From the NCBI GenBank assembly GCA_030770535.1, contig JASVEC010000027.1, forward strand, positions 310,001 to 374,000: a stretch of 64,000 bases of DNA, given 5' to 3'. Origin of the DNA: Batkoa obscura (lineage: Eukaryota > Entomophthoromycota > Entomophthoromycetes > Entomophthorales > Batkoaceae). The notes below the pieces were generated by a model. That model made no database searches, was not told where the DNA came from, and saw only the letters and a list, made by a program, of their open reading frames with translations. Below, piece after piece: positions 38,837 to 50,069 of this stretch (positions are counted from its first letter, which is position 1; each line of letters opens with the position of its first letter). The translations under genes and the position numbers were made by a program.

Positions 38837-39016
38837 TTAATTTTCATCAGAGTTAAGAGTATAATAATCTAGTAAAAAGGCATCAAAGGTAAGATTTAAG
38901 ATATCTTCGATGATAGCAGCATCTAATTTGGTTTCGGTTTCGTCTTTTGTTATATTTAAATTAGCTTCAATAAGTTGGTTGATACTTTCGTTACTGTTAT
39001 TAATTACACTGGCCAT
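38837..39016 (-). CDS. Possible small acidic protein, 59 residues
   Basis: A minus-strand frame begins MASVINNSNESINQLIEANL and ends DYYTLNSDEN before a TAA. It is helical-looking and acidic, with clean codon usage and no introns. It is preceded by an AT-rich promoter-like stretch. I do not recognise it, and its small size keeps the call tentative. It lies alone between the RasGEF-like gene and the F-box cluster. Confidence 0.35.
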   Translation of the reverse strand: MASVINNSNESINQLIEANLNITKDETETKLDAAIIEDILNLTFDAFLLDYYTLNSDEN

Positions 39017-40510
39017 TTTTATTATGTTTTTATATTATAGAATCTAATTATTTATTTATTTATTTTATATTGTAAAAGACTTTTGTTTCTTTTTATACTT
39101 TTTTATTAGTACCAAAAATGTTATTTAATCTAGCTTAGCTTTTTACAAGGTAAAATTGAATCAGTTATTCTTCTGGTTCTTGGTTTTTATTCTCCTTGAA
39201 GTCGGAAATTTTTAATTTTTGTTAATTCAAAAATTGATGTATAAATTTTAATAGATAAACGTGGGTACTTTACTAGCTTTTATTAACCATAATTGATTAT
39301 CAATTACTGTACCTAATTTATTCATTATAATCCTTTGTCTAATTTATCTTTATACTTTAATTACAAATTTATAATAAAGAGATATACTATTATTTTATAA
39401 AAGAGTTGTATATATTTTTCTATTTGTTCATAATGAAATAATTTATATTCTAAAAAATAGATGACCTAATAAAAGGTGGAATTCGACAAAAAATGATAAA
39501 AATAAAAGCTATTTTTAACTTTTAACTTACACTTACAAAAATAAACCCTATGAAATTTAAAAATACTCACCTCACTTTTATTTAGAATGACAGTAAAAGA
39601 AGATCACATTTTGAAATAAAATTTTAGTTTATTTTATAAATAAACGTTTTTCTATAAAAACCTTATTCTAGGACTATAATTAATTTAAAACATAGCTTGG
39701 GATTAAATGTAATAAAAAACAATATACCCAAGTTGTTTCTAGTAACTCAATTGGTAGGAATTTAATTAAACACAAGTGTTTTAAATGCAACTCTATTATT
39801 TGATGGTATCTCCAATACAGGTCCCAACTCTCCAATCGATTTGGATAGCTATCTATGCTTGATACTTTTAAAAACCTTTATTTATGAGTTAATTATATTG
39901 TACTAGTTACTTGAATTCCTGATTTAAGGCTTAATCATATTCCAAGGCTAGCCATCCTACAATAAAATAGCAAATTGTAATTCTCGAAGCGGATGGCTGA
40001 ATGAACTGGATGCCTTAGTAGCATGTAACTTACCTTGTAAAAGTCAACCCAACTCTTAACATCATTGTAAAATATATTGCTTTTTAAAAAGAGCATCTTA
40101 AAAATAATTTTATAGCAACAACCACTGAATCGTCTAATGGAAACATCAACAAGTCTTTAATTTAAATCTATAATAGTTATTTACTTAATAAAGAGTACGA
40201 AAGGTGTTATAAAGCAATCTTTAAGCAACAACAGATAGCTAAAACTTTTTTATTAAAACACGTCAATGTAGCTCACAACACAAATTTATTTAAAATTCGT
40301 TTTATAAGAAAGTTAGAAGAGAGAGGCACACGCTAATTATACTAGTTTAATCACGTCTATTGCTTATTGCTCTGATCTCTTTATCTGTTGCCTTGCTTTT
40401 ACTTTAAAAATAAAAAATCTATGCTGATTGGCTCTTTTACTATAAGTACAAATAACAAAATACTAAATGAAGAATTACAAAAACAGATTATTGTTTTTTT
40501 TATCAAAATA
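39017..40510. other. Gene-poor stretch before the F-box genes
   Basis: No supported gene. The open frame of the F-box gene extends back to 40388, but the paralogue at 44737 argues for a start at 40511, so 40388-40510 is probably leader. Confidence 0.45.
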
Positions 40511-41881
40511 ATGCTAGTTGACTTACCAGATATTATACTAGTAGAAGTATTTAAGAACTGCAGGCCAGAAGACCTATTTGATTTGATATTTTTAAGCAAA
40601 AGGTTTTATGGTGTAGTATTAGAAGCTATCACAGTCAACTATTGTAATTTTATCTATGGTTCAGATGAAGATAATTACTATCAAGGCTTACAAAAGAAAT
40701 TTATTCAAAATAAAGGTGATAATGTAAAGTATCTATGGATCTATAAAACAAGTCAGCTGAAATACTTTGATATGTGTAAAAACATAAGAGCGTTAAGGGT
40801 GGATCATGATTTAAGGCTAGAAGATGAAGAGGATCCAACAGTTATGTTTCAAACAGTAATGAAAAAATTGTTGAAACTTAAAAGACTCAGGAGTATAGAA
40901 ATTCAATTTTATGAAAGTGATTACAGTCAATTGCTGAGTAACTGGAGAATCGATGAGTCAATAAAGGACTGGGAAATCATTTTAGAGAGATTGGAACTGC
41001 TTGATATATTAATAGAAAGCATTAAGTTGCAAGATTTAATTCGATATTTAAATAAAGATAAACTAAAGGTCCTTAAAATATATGCAGATGAGTTAGATTT
41101 AACTGGCTTAAATGAATTAAAGCAATTTAAAGTATTGGAAGTGCTACATGTAAGATCGGATAATTATAAAGTAAATCCATCTTTTTTAAATACTAAAAGT
41201 TTTTACTCGCTTAAGCATCTTAAAATTGAAGTAAGGTCAGGCAGATTAGATCCAACGCTTTACTTTGGAGATGTAAAGAAATTACAACACTTTAACAAAA
41301 ATGGAGATGAGTATAATATGGTAAACAATAGTCAATTAAAAGAGAATCAGATTCAAGTACTACGTATATATTTTGATACAAATTTTGATTTAAATGATTT
41401 ATTAAGCATGGACTATTTAAGTCAATTGATATTAGCTGATAATGAGGTATTTGAATCTTATCTTCTAACTGTATTACCAAAGTTAAATATTAAACAATTA
41501 AAAATAACATGTTTAGCGTATTTTAAAATGAATTTCAACTTAGATGATATTTTATCGGATTATAACATTACTAATAACATAGCATTATTAAAGCAAGATA
41601 TAGTATGTAATTCAGTTAAAGAAGTCATATTTGAGCAATCGGATTTTAAACTTATTAACTGTCTTAATATTTTGAAAGTATTCCCTAATTGTGAGATGGC
41701 ATATCTCAATTTTTGCTGTGTGAAACTAGGCAATTTGAGTAATTCGGCAACTCATCACTTTGAAAAGCCTTTGTTGTTCTTTTTAGATATCTATTTTGAT
41801 GAAGGGGATGTTAAACAGGTGTTTGAGCATTTAAAACAGATACCTTTGGTTGTTCCTGTTTACTCGTGGTATGAAAATTAA
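40511..41881 (+). CDS. F-box protein with leucine-rich-like repeats
   Basis: Intronless, 456 residues from the chosen Met. The F-box is residues 1-40: LVDLPDIILVEVFKNCRPED then LFDLIFLSKRFYGVVLEA. The rest contains recurring L-x-x-L-x-I/V-x patterns (for example LKVLKIYADELDLTGLNEL and VLEVLHVRSDNY) that suggest irregular leucine-rich repeats. F-box proteins bind Skp1 and present substrates to SCF ubiquitin ligases; the repeats would choose the substrate. The frame is open for 41 more codons upstream to 40388, but the broken paralogue at 44737 starts with MLTSLPDIVLIEVF at the homologous place, supporting 40511. It is one of three F-box-like loci in 6 kb. Confidence 0.8.
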   Translation: MLVDLPDIILVEVFKNCRPEDLFDLIFLSKRFYGVVLEAITVNYCNFIYGSDEDNYYQGLQKKFIQNKGDNVKYLWIYKTSQLKYFDMCKNIRALRVDHDLRLEDEEDPTVMFQTVMKKLLKLKRLRSIEIQFYESDYSQLLSNWRIDESIKDWEIILERLELLDILIESIKLQDLIRYLNKDKLKVLKIYADELDLTGLNELKQFKVLEVLHVRSDNYKVNPSFLNTKSFYSLKHLKIEVRSGRLDPTLYFGDVKKLQHFNKNGDEYNMVNNSQLKENQIQVLRIYFDTNFDLNDLLSMDYLSQLILADNEVFESYLLTVLPKLNIKQLKITCLAYFKMNFNLDDILSDYNITNNIALLKQDIVCNSVKEVIFEQSDFKLINCLNILKVFPNCEMAYLNFCCVKLGNLSNSATHHFEKPLLFFLDIYFDEGDVKQVFEHLKQIPLVVPVYSWYEN

Positions 41882-42329
41882 CTTTAACTTTAAATTAAAA
41901 ACTAAAGGATACAATGCAAACTTTATTTTAATTAAACCCATCAGAAATCAATGTTTATAAATTATTCTAATTAATATATTAAATGTTGAAATAATTTGAT
42001 TGATATCGTTTTATTTAGTTTCTTTCCGTCGTTATGGTTTAGTTGTCTTTGTTCACTCATCCTTTGGTTTCCTTTCGACCTTGATCCTAATAATATTAAA
42101 GTTGGTATAAATATTGCCAATTTCTCTTACTTTAATCCGCGTTTAATTATCAATATCTTATTATTATATCTATGTTCTAAATAAACATATCAATACATTT
42201 TAATTATTCTGCATCAAGCTACCTATTTTTAAACATACTTTTTCAACTTATCTTTATATTAACACTTCGTATTAACATATTAGTTTATTACTGTAATACC
42301 TTGTTATATCATTACATTTGCTTATAAAC
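41882..42329. other. 3' flank of the F-box gene
   Basis: No feature beyond T-rich downstream sequence. Confidence 0.4.
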
Positions 42330-42505
42330 TTACCAGATCTCAGTCCGAGTGGTCTAACATTTGTACTGTTACTATGAATACCACAGGCCTGATAGTATTT
42401 CATAACTTTATCACTCGGTTGTTCGATGAATCAGGCTCCATTAAAATGGAAGATCACCCCGAAACATCCTTGATTATGTTCTGAGGTTTTCTCTACGATA
42501 GTGCA
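42330..42505. ncRNA. Candidate structured RNA / tRNA-like fossil
   Basis: GC-enriched compared with its flanks and without a frame. CCGAGTG (42345) pairs perfectly with CACTCGG (about 42410). Inside, TATGAATAC pairs with GTATTTCATA, closing on CACAGGCCTGATA. The segment CAGTCCGAGTGGTCTAAC resembles the A box/D arm of Leu or Ser tRNAs, and GTTGTTCGATGAATC about 75 nt on resembles a B box with extra bases. No cloverleaf closes, so it is not a functional tRNA as read. A tRNA-derived SINE head or an unknown small RNA is possible. Confidence 0.3.
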
Positions 42506-42674
42506 ATAAACATAAAACACTAATGAAATATCAAAAAGTATCTTTTAATAAAAATGTCAAAGTGATAAAAACGTCATAGTAATGAAAATTATTTAAAATA
42601 ATAAATAAATGAATTGAATTAATATTTACCATTCAACAAACAGTTTTAACAAATAATTTAATTATAATTTGCCA

Positions 42675-42783
42675 TATATGAGGGTGTTTTTTTTGATTTC
42701 ATCACTTTTTATATTTTTCAAGCGCTATTTGAGTAGAATAATTGTTAGTAAAACTCTTAAACAAAAAAATACATCTTCATATG
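42675..42783 (+). repeat. Short TIR element, copy 10
   Basis: A to B orientation (ATATGAGGGTG / ACATCTTCATAT). It ends about 40 bp before the first readable codons of a broken F-box-like gene, whose 5' end is missing. Confidence 0.86.
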
Positions 42784-42819
42784 AGCAATTATTTTAAATT
42801 CGATAACTTAGAAAGAAAG

Positions 42820-44106
42820 TTATAAAGAAAGTTCTGTACTACCTTTCGGATGCAGACAAATTCAATTTAGCTGTTTGCTATAAAAAGTGGAATAAGTCAA
42901 TAGCACTTATATTGTACGAAGGCGCCAATGCAGATGACGACGACGGTGGATATGCGGAATATGACAATGAAACAAAAAAGGCGTTCAAAAAGTATGATCA
43001 TTGTATAAAACGTTTGGACTTTAGAGCTTATTCAACTTTGGCGATTGACTCCTTGATATATCCAGATAGCACCAAACTGTATATAGCTTTGCATAAACAC
43101 TTAAATAAAAGAAAGGATTTAAAAAAATCATGCTGGTAGGTCTTACATATACCATTTTTGTTGATGATATGGCAACTGAGGAATACATTACTATTAATAA
43201 TATTTACGCCAAATAAACATTCCAAAATTTAGAGCATCTAAAACTCGAACGTTTAGATAACTGTTTTAAAACATCAATAGTGGCGATTCTGCCATCAAAT
43301 ATTCTTTCCTTAAGAATGGAATATAATTTCAATATTTGAAGATGTTTGAAGTTGTTCATGTTGCTCTTAAAGTAGAGGAATTTGAATATTTGCTAAATAA
43401 ATAGTTACTGCATTTAAAAGACCTGTATATTATATGTAGAAATCAAGGAAAATTCGAGCATATATGTATAGATTTAAAAAATTATCTGGAGCTTGAAGTA
43501 CTTCATCCTCAAAAAAAAGGTACACTAAGGCTTAACGGAGCATCTAATTTGAGAGAGCTGGCAACAGATAACGTTTGGCTTGCTAAGCTAGTTATAGATA
43601 ATAAAATGTTCCCAAAATTAAATCAACTAAGTCTATGATGATACTAAAATGGAATTTCATCCAAGTTTTTGTACTCAATGTTAAGTATGTTAATAACTAC
43701 ATATCCGAAATTAGATATATAAGGTACCAAACTGTTCTTAATTAAGGAGGTTTTTCGAAAAGAAAGTAACGACAGAATAATATTGGGCGTTGAATGGTTT
43801 ACTTTAGCAATTGATTTTTTAAACTTCTCATACACATCATGCCCTAAATTGGAAAGCCTCTATATATCATACTGTCATCTTAATAACGATTTACTGTTTT
43901 TAAATAGTAAAAAGAAAATGATGTTGAGCCATAGCTTATCTGAAATTATATCATATAACTTTGAGTCGCATTCAGACTCTTTCATTGAATATTTTCTAAC
44001 GCACTTTAAACATAGAATCGTTCTATATATCAAGTCCGGGTGGTTTTTTTTAGGAAAATGCATGGATGATTTTAGCTTAATTTATAGTAAAGATTATTTT
44101 AAATGA
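42820..44106 (+). pseudogene. Broken F-box/LRR-like gene lacking its start
   Basis: The first readable block, KVLYYLSDADKFNLAVCYKK then WNKSIALILYEGA, looks like the second half of an F-box from another subfamily than 40511. It is followed by an acidic loop (DDDDGGYAEYDNE) and YDHCIKRLDFRAY. After about 105 codons the frame stops, and related Leu-rich blocks appear in other frames. The last block, 43783-44106, reads WFTLAIDFLNFSYTSCPKLE then SLYISYCHLNNDLL, a typical LRR pattern. No start codon with an F-box N-terminus is present. Repeat copy 10 lies where it should be, so the insertion may have removed or displaced it. Confidence 0.5.
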
Positions 44107-44736
44107 TGCTGTAACTATTGTTGTTATTTTTTCGTTTTTATAATTTAGCCATTACACCTAATTAAAGTTTTAATATCCTAATGTAATTCATACTTTAAAG
44201 GCTATTGTAATTTTTAATAATACTAAAAGATTATTTATCGTTAGTATTAAGTGAAAAAACCAATGATTCAATACCATTATTAAAAGAAAACCTAGTTTTA
44301 TCACTTTTATGGTATATTAGTAGTTGTCATAAACATTATTATTAATGAATTTATAAAGTGCTTGTAATAAAATAATTGAAGCTCTATTAGATATTTTAGA
44401 ATTTTTACTTTTTATCAAAACTAGAGTAGCTGTATTTTTATTTAGGAAAGTCAATATAAGTCTAAGCATAGAGCTGGTTTTATACTTTATCTTATCTATA
44501 AGCTGGAAAAATTAAAACTGCTTTGCGCTCGTATTTTTATTACTTCAATACTTATAATATAAGCTTTGTTTACTTCTTACCTTATTTCTCTAATATATCC
44601 ATTTGAAAGGCTAGTTAGTTCTTTTGCTATATAGATTAAATAAATTTATAAAGAACAAGAAGTACAACATGATAGCATAATAAAAGTACATATAAAACGA
44701 CTAGGTAAAACAATCACACACCCTTTTTATCAGAAA
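44107..44736. other. Spacer within the F-box cluster
   Basis: AT-rich; no feature seen. Confidence 0.4.
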
Positions 44737-46070
44737 ATGTTAACTAGTTTACCAGATATCGTATTAATTGAAGTATTTAAAAACTGCAGACCGGCAGATC
44801 TATTCAACTTGGTATTTTTAAGCAAAAAGTTTTATAATGTAGTATTAGAAGCAATCAATAGTAATGATTATTGTTATCTTTATGGCTCAGAAGAAGACGA
44901 ATATTACCAAGATTTACAAAAGGAATTCATTCAAAATCAAGGAGACAATGTAAAGTATCTATAGATCTATAAAACAAGCCAGCTGGAATATTTTGACGTG
45001 TGTAAAAACATAAGAGCGTCAAGGGCGGATCATGATTTAAGGCTAGAAGACAAACAGGATTCAATTGCTACATTTCAAAAAGTGGTTAAAAAATTGTTAA
45101 CATTGAAAGACTTGCTAACATAAGATTTCAGTTTGATGAAAACAAGCATAGTCAATAAAGGATTGCGAAGTTATTTTAGGCAGATTGATAGTACTTGAAA
45201 TAACAATAGAAAGTATTAAGCTACATGATTTAGTCCAGTGCTTAGATAAAGATAAATTAAGAGTTCTTAATAGATGCTAACGATTTAGATCTGACTGGCT
45301 TGAATAGATTGAAACAATTTTCAGTATTAGAAGTATTAGACTTAATATCGTGTAGTTACAAAGTGAATCCACCATTTTTAAGCACCAAAATTTTTTATTC
45401 TCTTAAGCGTCTTAAGCTTAAAGTAAAACCAGGTAGATTAGATCTAACCGTTTACTTTGGAGACGTAAAGAAGTTGCCACATTTTAATAAGAATGGAGAT
45501 GAATATAATATGATAAACAGCGGCAATTTGAAAGAGAATCAGATTCAAGTACTACATATAGATTACATTATAAAGCTTAGCTTGGATGAGCTATTAAATA
45601 TCGACCATTTAAAGCAATTGGTGCTAAGTAGTAATGAAGTGTTTGAGCCTTATCTACCGACTATATTACCAAACTTAAACTTTAAAGAATTAAAAGTAAC
45701 TTGGGTACAATGTATTGGAACGGATTCCAGCATATCTAATGTTTTATCCAACTACAATATTGCTAACAATACAGTCTTAGTAAAGTAAGACGTCATGTGT
45801 AATTCAGTTAAAAAAACCATATTTGCTCTATCGAATTTTAGTCTTTTCAGTTGTTTTGATGTTTTACAACTATTCCTCGATTTTTATATGGTCTATTTAA
45901 TTTTCGTAGTCTAAAATTAGATCTGAGTAGTTCGTTGACATTTCAACATAATAAACTTTACTATTCTTCCTAGATAGTTATTTTGATGAAAAGAATGATA
46001 GGCAGGTATTTGAATATTTAAATTTAAAATATAATAAAACAAAACAAGCTTAAAATAATTATCTATTTGT
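44737..46070 (+). pseudogene. Broken paralogue of the F-box gene at 40511
   Basis: It starts well: MLTSLPDIVLIEVFKNCRPA then DLFNLVFLSKKFYNVVLEA. It matches the intact gene closely until QGDNVKYL, where a TAG stands in place of the Trp codon (about residue 76). Homology continues with further losses, including a deletion around 45120-45280. A long readable block at 45300-45788 (NRLKQFSVLEVLDLISCSYK and VNPPFLSTKIFYSLKRLKLK) corresponds to the LRR part of the intact gene, and a decayed end runs to about 46070. Similarity to the live copy is high enough to suggest a fairly recent local duplication in the same orientation. Confidence 0.75.
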
Positions 46071-46649
46071 TATTACCAATTTGCATACCACGAAAAAACA
46101 GGATGACTAAAAGTATTTTTTATTATTGTAATCAATTTATAGTCGATCGTATAGATACATTCAAAGACTCATTAGGTAAATTTTATTAGCTGACATCGAT
46201 TGGTTGAAAATTTGACAGTCTTTGATTTTGAGTAAAAATAATTGGGAATGCCTTATTGTTTCAGCATTTAGCCAAAATTTAAATTTATGGTCATAAAAAA
46301 TGAAAAAGAATGAAACGATAAAGGTACTCCCGGATTAACTACCAATTTTATCTATTTAATGCTATATAGATATAACAAATAAGATAAATAAATATATAGT
46401 TATTAGAAATTTATTATACTTTAATAATAATAGTTTATTTCTTTGACTCCAACATATTCCAATTAAACAATACTAATATAGTTAAACTACATATCCCAAA
46501 TTCCTTTTCTCTAAGAACAAAATCTAGAATCTAACCAATAAAAGCCATTCCAAATCTGGTTAGGTAATAACCTCAACATTCAAAAACTGTGACAATAAAA
46601 CAGAAGATAGAAATACAGTTCAATAACTTTTACTAAAATATAAAATAAA
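46071..46649. other. Upstream region of the PNP gene
   Basis: No defined site; the last 100 bp are A-rich before the ATG. Confidence 0.4.
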
Positions 46650-47664
46650 ATGGCAATAATAGAAGCAAAAGAATTATTAAACCAAATAGAAGAGGCCTCC
46701 AACTTTATAAAATCTAAATTAACCTCTGGAACTGACTTTAAAATCGGTATCGTATGTGGTTCTGGACTTGGTGGGTTAGCTGAAACTTTATCAGATACTG
46801 TTTCCATTCCATACTCTCAGATCCCTCACTTTCCAAAAGCTACTGGTAAGTTTTTAATTCTTTAATCCTTTAACTCATTGATTCTGAAAATGGATTAGTT
46901 GCTGGTCATGCTGGTCAATTAGTATTTGGTCAATTACAAGGAGTACCAACCCTTTGTATGGTTGGTCGCTTTCACTTTTACGAAGGTCATCCATTACATC
47001 ATGTCACTTTCCCTATTAGAGTAATGGCTACCTTAGGCATTAAAATGTTGATTGGTAATTTTCATATTTTTTATAAACTTTACCTTTTTTTACATCCTTT
47101 CTTACAGTCACCAACGCCGCTGGTGGTTTAAACAAAGATTACAACGTAGGAGATGTAATGGTTATTGCTGATCATTTATCAATGGCCGGATTAGCTGGCA
47201 ATAATCCATTAGTAGGACCTAACATTGATACCTATGGACCAAGGTTTGTAGCTACTTCAGATGCTTATGATATTGAGCTTCGTAGAATAGCTTTCAAAGC
47301 TGCTTCTCAAATTCCAAAAGAACTAGGAGAGTTAAAGATGCAAGAAGGTATCTATGCTAACGTAAGTGGGCCAAGTTACGAAACTAGAGCTGAAGGTAGA
47401 CTATTAACTTTATTGGGTGCTGATGCTGTCGGGATGTCCACTGTACCTGAAGTCATCGTCGCTAAACATTGTGGCTTACGTATCTTAGGATTATCCCTTA
47501 TTACTAATAATGTTATTACAAGTAGAGAACCTCCTTCTTATGCTAAACCAGCTGAAAACCAAGTTAAAGAAGTTCATGCTACTCATGAAGAAGTACTCGC
47601 TGCTTCAGTAGCTAAGGCTAAGCTTATGCAAGATTTAGTTAAGAACATTGTAACTTTACTTTAA
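46650..47664 (+). CDS. Purine nucleoside phosphorylase
   Basis: Three exons (46650-46845, 46899-47054, 47108-47664) encode 302 residues, the normal length of trimeric PNP. Motifs: IGIVCGSGLGGLAETL (phosphate-binding Gly/Ser loop), GHAGQLVFGQLQGV, MVGRFHFYEGHPLHHVTFP (conserved Arg, His and Glu), VTNAAGGLNKDYNVGDVMVI, and YANVSGPSYETRAE followed by GADAVGMSTVPEVIVAKH. The Glu and Met in these last blocks bind the purine and ribose, and LSLITNNVI has the Asn of the base pocket. The enzyme splits inosine and guanosine with phosphate to free base and ribose-1-phosphate in purine salvage. The MGMST region and Asn base-pocket residue fit a 6-oxopurine enzyme, not an MTA phosphorylase. Confidence 0.94.
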
Positions 47665-47915
47665 AGGAATTTTAGAGAATAAAATCTAATACAGGTTAAA
47701 ATTGATTTTTTATTAAATTTAAGATTTAACTGTAATCTAATAGTTATTTATTATCTTGTTAAGTAACAATTGTCAATGATTTCTTGATATTATTATCCCA
47801 TCACTCTTAAAGCATTCATATAGTATTCATTAACTTTATAACTCATGGTATCTTACTAATTTCAATTTTTGGCTATTAACTACAAAATCATAAAGTAAAT
47901 TCAAAATATAACAGA
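47665..47915. other. 3' flank of the PNP gene
   Basis: No further feature recognised. Confidence 0.4.
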
Positions 47916-48175
47916 ATGTTTTTTACCAATTATCTTTTTTTGTTACTTTTTTAAAAATCTATTAATTAACCATGCAGCTGTTTAAGTTCAAATATTGCTG
48001 GTTAGTAAATTTTATAAACAACTATTTGTATTATTATAGTGATTTGCAGCTCGATGATTAATTTTTTTTAAATGAGCAGTTATCCAGTACATATACAAGC
48101 TTAAACAGCTGTATTAGCTAATTAATTTCTAACTTTTAATAAAAGCAGTAAAAATCGATAATTGGTAAAAAACAT
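47916..48175. mobile_element. 260-bp MITE-like element, second family
   Basis: A perfect 19-bp terminal inverted repeat (ATGTTTTTTACCAATTATC at 47916 and its complement ending at 48175) extends imperfectly inward for about 75 bp, including CAGCTGTTTAAG on both arms. No coding frame. It is unrelated to the 105-bp family. No clear target-site duplication could be read, and only this copy is seen. Confidence 0.65.
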
Positions 48176-48512
48176 CACCATAACCTCCTTATCTACCAAA
48201 TTAAGCAAGTGATCTTTTTCCAAAATATTAAATCATTATAACATTTGATGTAGTATTTATTTCTTAACTTATTTAACTGTACATATTATGAAAATTAGGT
48301 ATAGGATTGTAGCGGAGCAATATTGGCATAGATGAATTAAATTTTAATAATAAATTAGTAATTGTAGTTACAGTTTATAGTATATTGATAAAAGTACAGA
48401 TATTTCAAATAGTTTGGAATTTTATAGCGGAAATTAAGGGAGATTAGCATATTCAATAAATAGTGATCCAAACTCGATCACTAAATAAATAAAGGTGGAC
48501 GTTCAAATTTCA
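48176..48512. other. Spacer between two repeats
   Basis: AT-rich; no feature seen. Confidence 0.35.
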
Positions 48513-48610
48513 ATATATAAGAGTGTTTTTTTCTGTTTCGTTGCTTTTTCCACTCAAATAGCGCTTAAAAGATGAAAAAAGTGATGAAGCTAAAAAAACA
48601 CCCCCATATA
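48513..48610. repeat. Short TIR element, copy 11 (chimeric, two A ends)
   Basis: Both termini are of the A type (left GAGTGTTTTTTT..GTTTCGTTGCTTTTTCC, right AAGTGATGAAGCTAAAAAAA then CACCCCCATATA), around a centre TCAAATAGCGCTTAAAAGATG. It is about 98 bp and nearly a full palindrome. It looks like a recombinant of two oppositely oriented copies. Confidence 0.8.
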
Positions 48611-49277
48611 CTATTGTAATAGATTTCAATTAATATTCAATGTTTAAACCTAACCATGTCAATATTCCAGTATATTTATTCATGTTAAGATTATGAAGGT
48701 TAGTAACGGACATTTACATTGATAAAGGAATAAGTTTTTTAAAGCATATAAATAATAATTTTTTGAATAAAGCTATTTATTTTATTATAACATAATCTTT
48801 ATCAACTGTTTATTTATTTCTAAAAAACTAGAAACTATGCAATTGAAGCATATGGTAAAGAAATCTTTGAATCATAATAGCTCAACGTGATCAATAGTAA
48901 AGGAGTTGAGTTTAAAATCATTAATTTACTCAATTTGATAAGGATTCTAGCCACAGCAAAACTAGCTTTATTTACAATACTATATCATTTTTATTCTACT
49001 ATTACAAGTAAAAAGTACCCAAGTCGAAGGAAATTTAATTGGATAAATAACTCCTTTGATTCAGGTATAGCCAATCATTGAATGCTCTAAAAACCAAAAA
49101 TAGGGACTTAAAGGTAAGGGTAAATTAATAATACAAACTATTTTTTCGACTTTTTCAGGGTAAGGAAACAAGCTAGAAACGGTGCATATAAGATTGTTCA
49201 GTATTTTAGTCAACCTTGTCAACTTTTAAGAAAGTCTATTTCTATATTTTTTCCCGAAACAATTCATTTTTCTCAAG
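48611..49277. other. Upstream region of the coiled-coil gene
   Basis: A 64-codon frame at 48887-49081 is present but has no recognisable features; I regard it as chance. Confidence 0.35.
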
Positions 49278-50069
49278 ATGGATGAAGATTACAAGTTCAG
49301 CGTTGAATATTTAACCAAATATTTTGATTTTTTAGGTCTTAAAGACAACACTATTGATAAACTTTTAGCTTCCATTGCCAGCATTGAAGATAATGAAGCT
49401 AAGCGTGATGAGCTAATCAAACAAAATCGTCGACTTAAAGAACAGATCATGTTATTGAACAACAAGCATGATCAAACTGTACGTGAAGCTAATAAAAATC
49501 TTAACTGGATGCAAACTGCCAACGATAACTTAATGCAACATAATGAAGCTTTAATCAATCAAAATACCAACATTGAGCAGCAAATCGAGTTATTAACCAC
49601 CCAACACCGTATTTTGCAACAAACTTACGAAGCTATGCAGAATAAAGTAAAAGCGGATCAAGCTAAGATTGAACATCTTGAAAGTATGGTTTATCAATTA
49701 AGAAGCGTTTTAGCTGACCATGAAGAAAATCAAAACGAAGTAGCTGCTTGTCAACGCGAGCTTATCTCTGAGCGTCAAATCAATGAAGAACTTAGACAAA
49801 GATTGGTTCAATCTACTAGTAATAACCGTGAAATTAATAGTATTCCGGTAAGAGAAATTAGTGAGTTTGCTACTAATGCTAAGAGAGAAGATTCCCACCT
49901 TTCTGTCAACTTACCAGATATTGAACCTTCTTCTTCTACCAGACCCCTCCCACGTACCACTCCTGGGGCTAAGGATAAAGCCAAGATTAATCGTAAAAAA
50001 GCTCTTAAATCTAATGGAAAAACCAAGTCTGGAGCACGTCTTAATAAGTCCAGCAAACATAAGAATTAA
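49278..50069 (+). CDS. Coiled-coil protein, unknown function
   Basis: Intronless, 263 residues. Residues 1-40 form a short non-coil head (MDEDYKFSVEYLTKYFDFLG). Residues 45-180 are a long heptad coiled coil rich in Gln, Asn, Glu and Leu (for example IEQQIELLTTQHRILQQTYE). Residues 195-230 are Ser/Pro-rich, and the end is very basic (KDKAKINRKKALKSNGKTKS), suitable for nuclear targeting or binding of nucleic acid. The codon usage is richer in G and C than nearby genes and the start is well defined, so it is probably well expressed. I do not recognise the family. Confidence 0.7.
   Translation: MDEDYKFSVEYLTKYFDFLGLKDNTIDKLLASIASIEDNEAKRDELIKQNRRLKEQIMLLNNKHDQTVREANKNLNWMQTANDNLMQHNEALINQNTNIEQQIELLTTQHRILQQTYEAMQNKVKADQAKIEHLESMVYQLRSVLADHEENQNEVAACQRELISERQINEELRQRLVQSTSNNREINSIPVREISEFATNAKREDSHLSVNLPDIEPSSSTRPLPRTTPGAKDKAKINRKKALKSNGKTKSGARLNKSSKHKN

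Noticed and set aside
48887-49081. 64-codon frame before the coiled-coil gene
   Set aside because: Short, composition typical of random AT-rich DNA, no recognisable domain.
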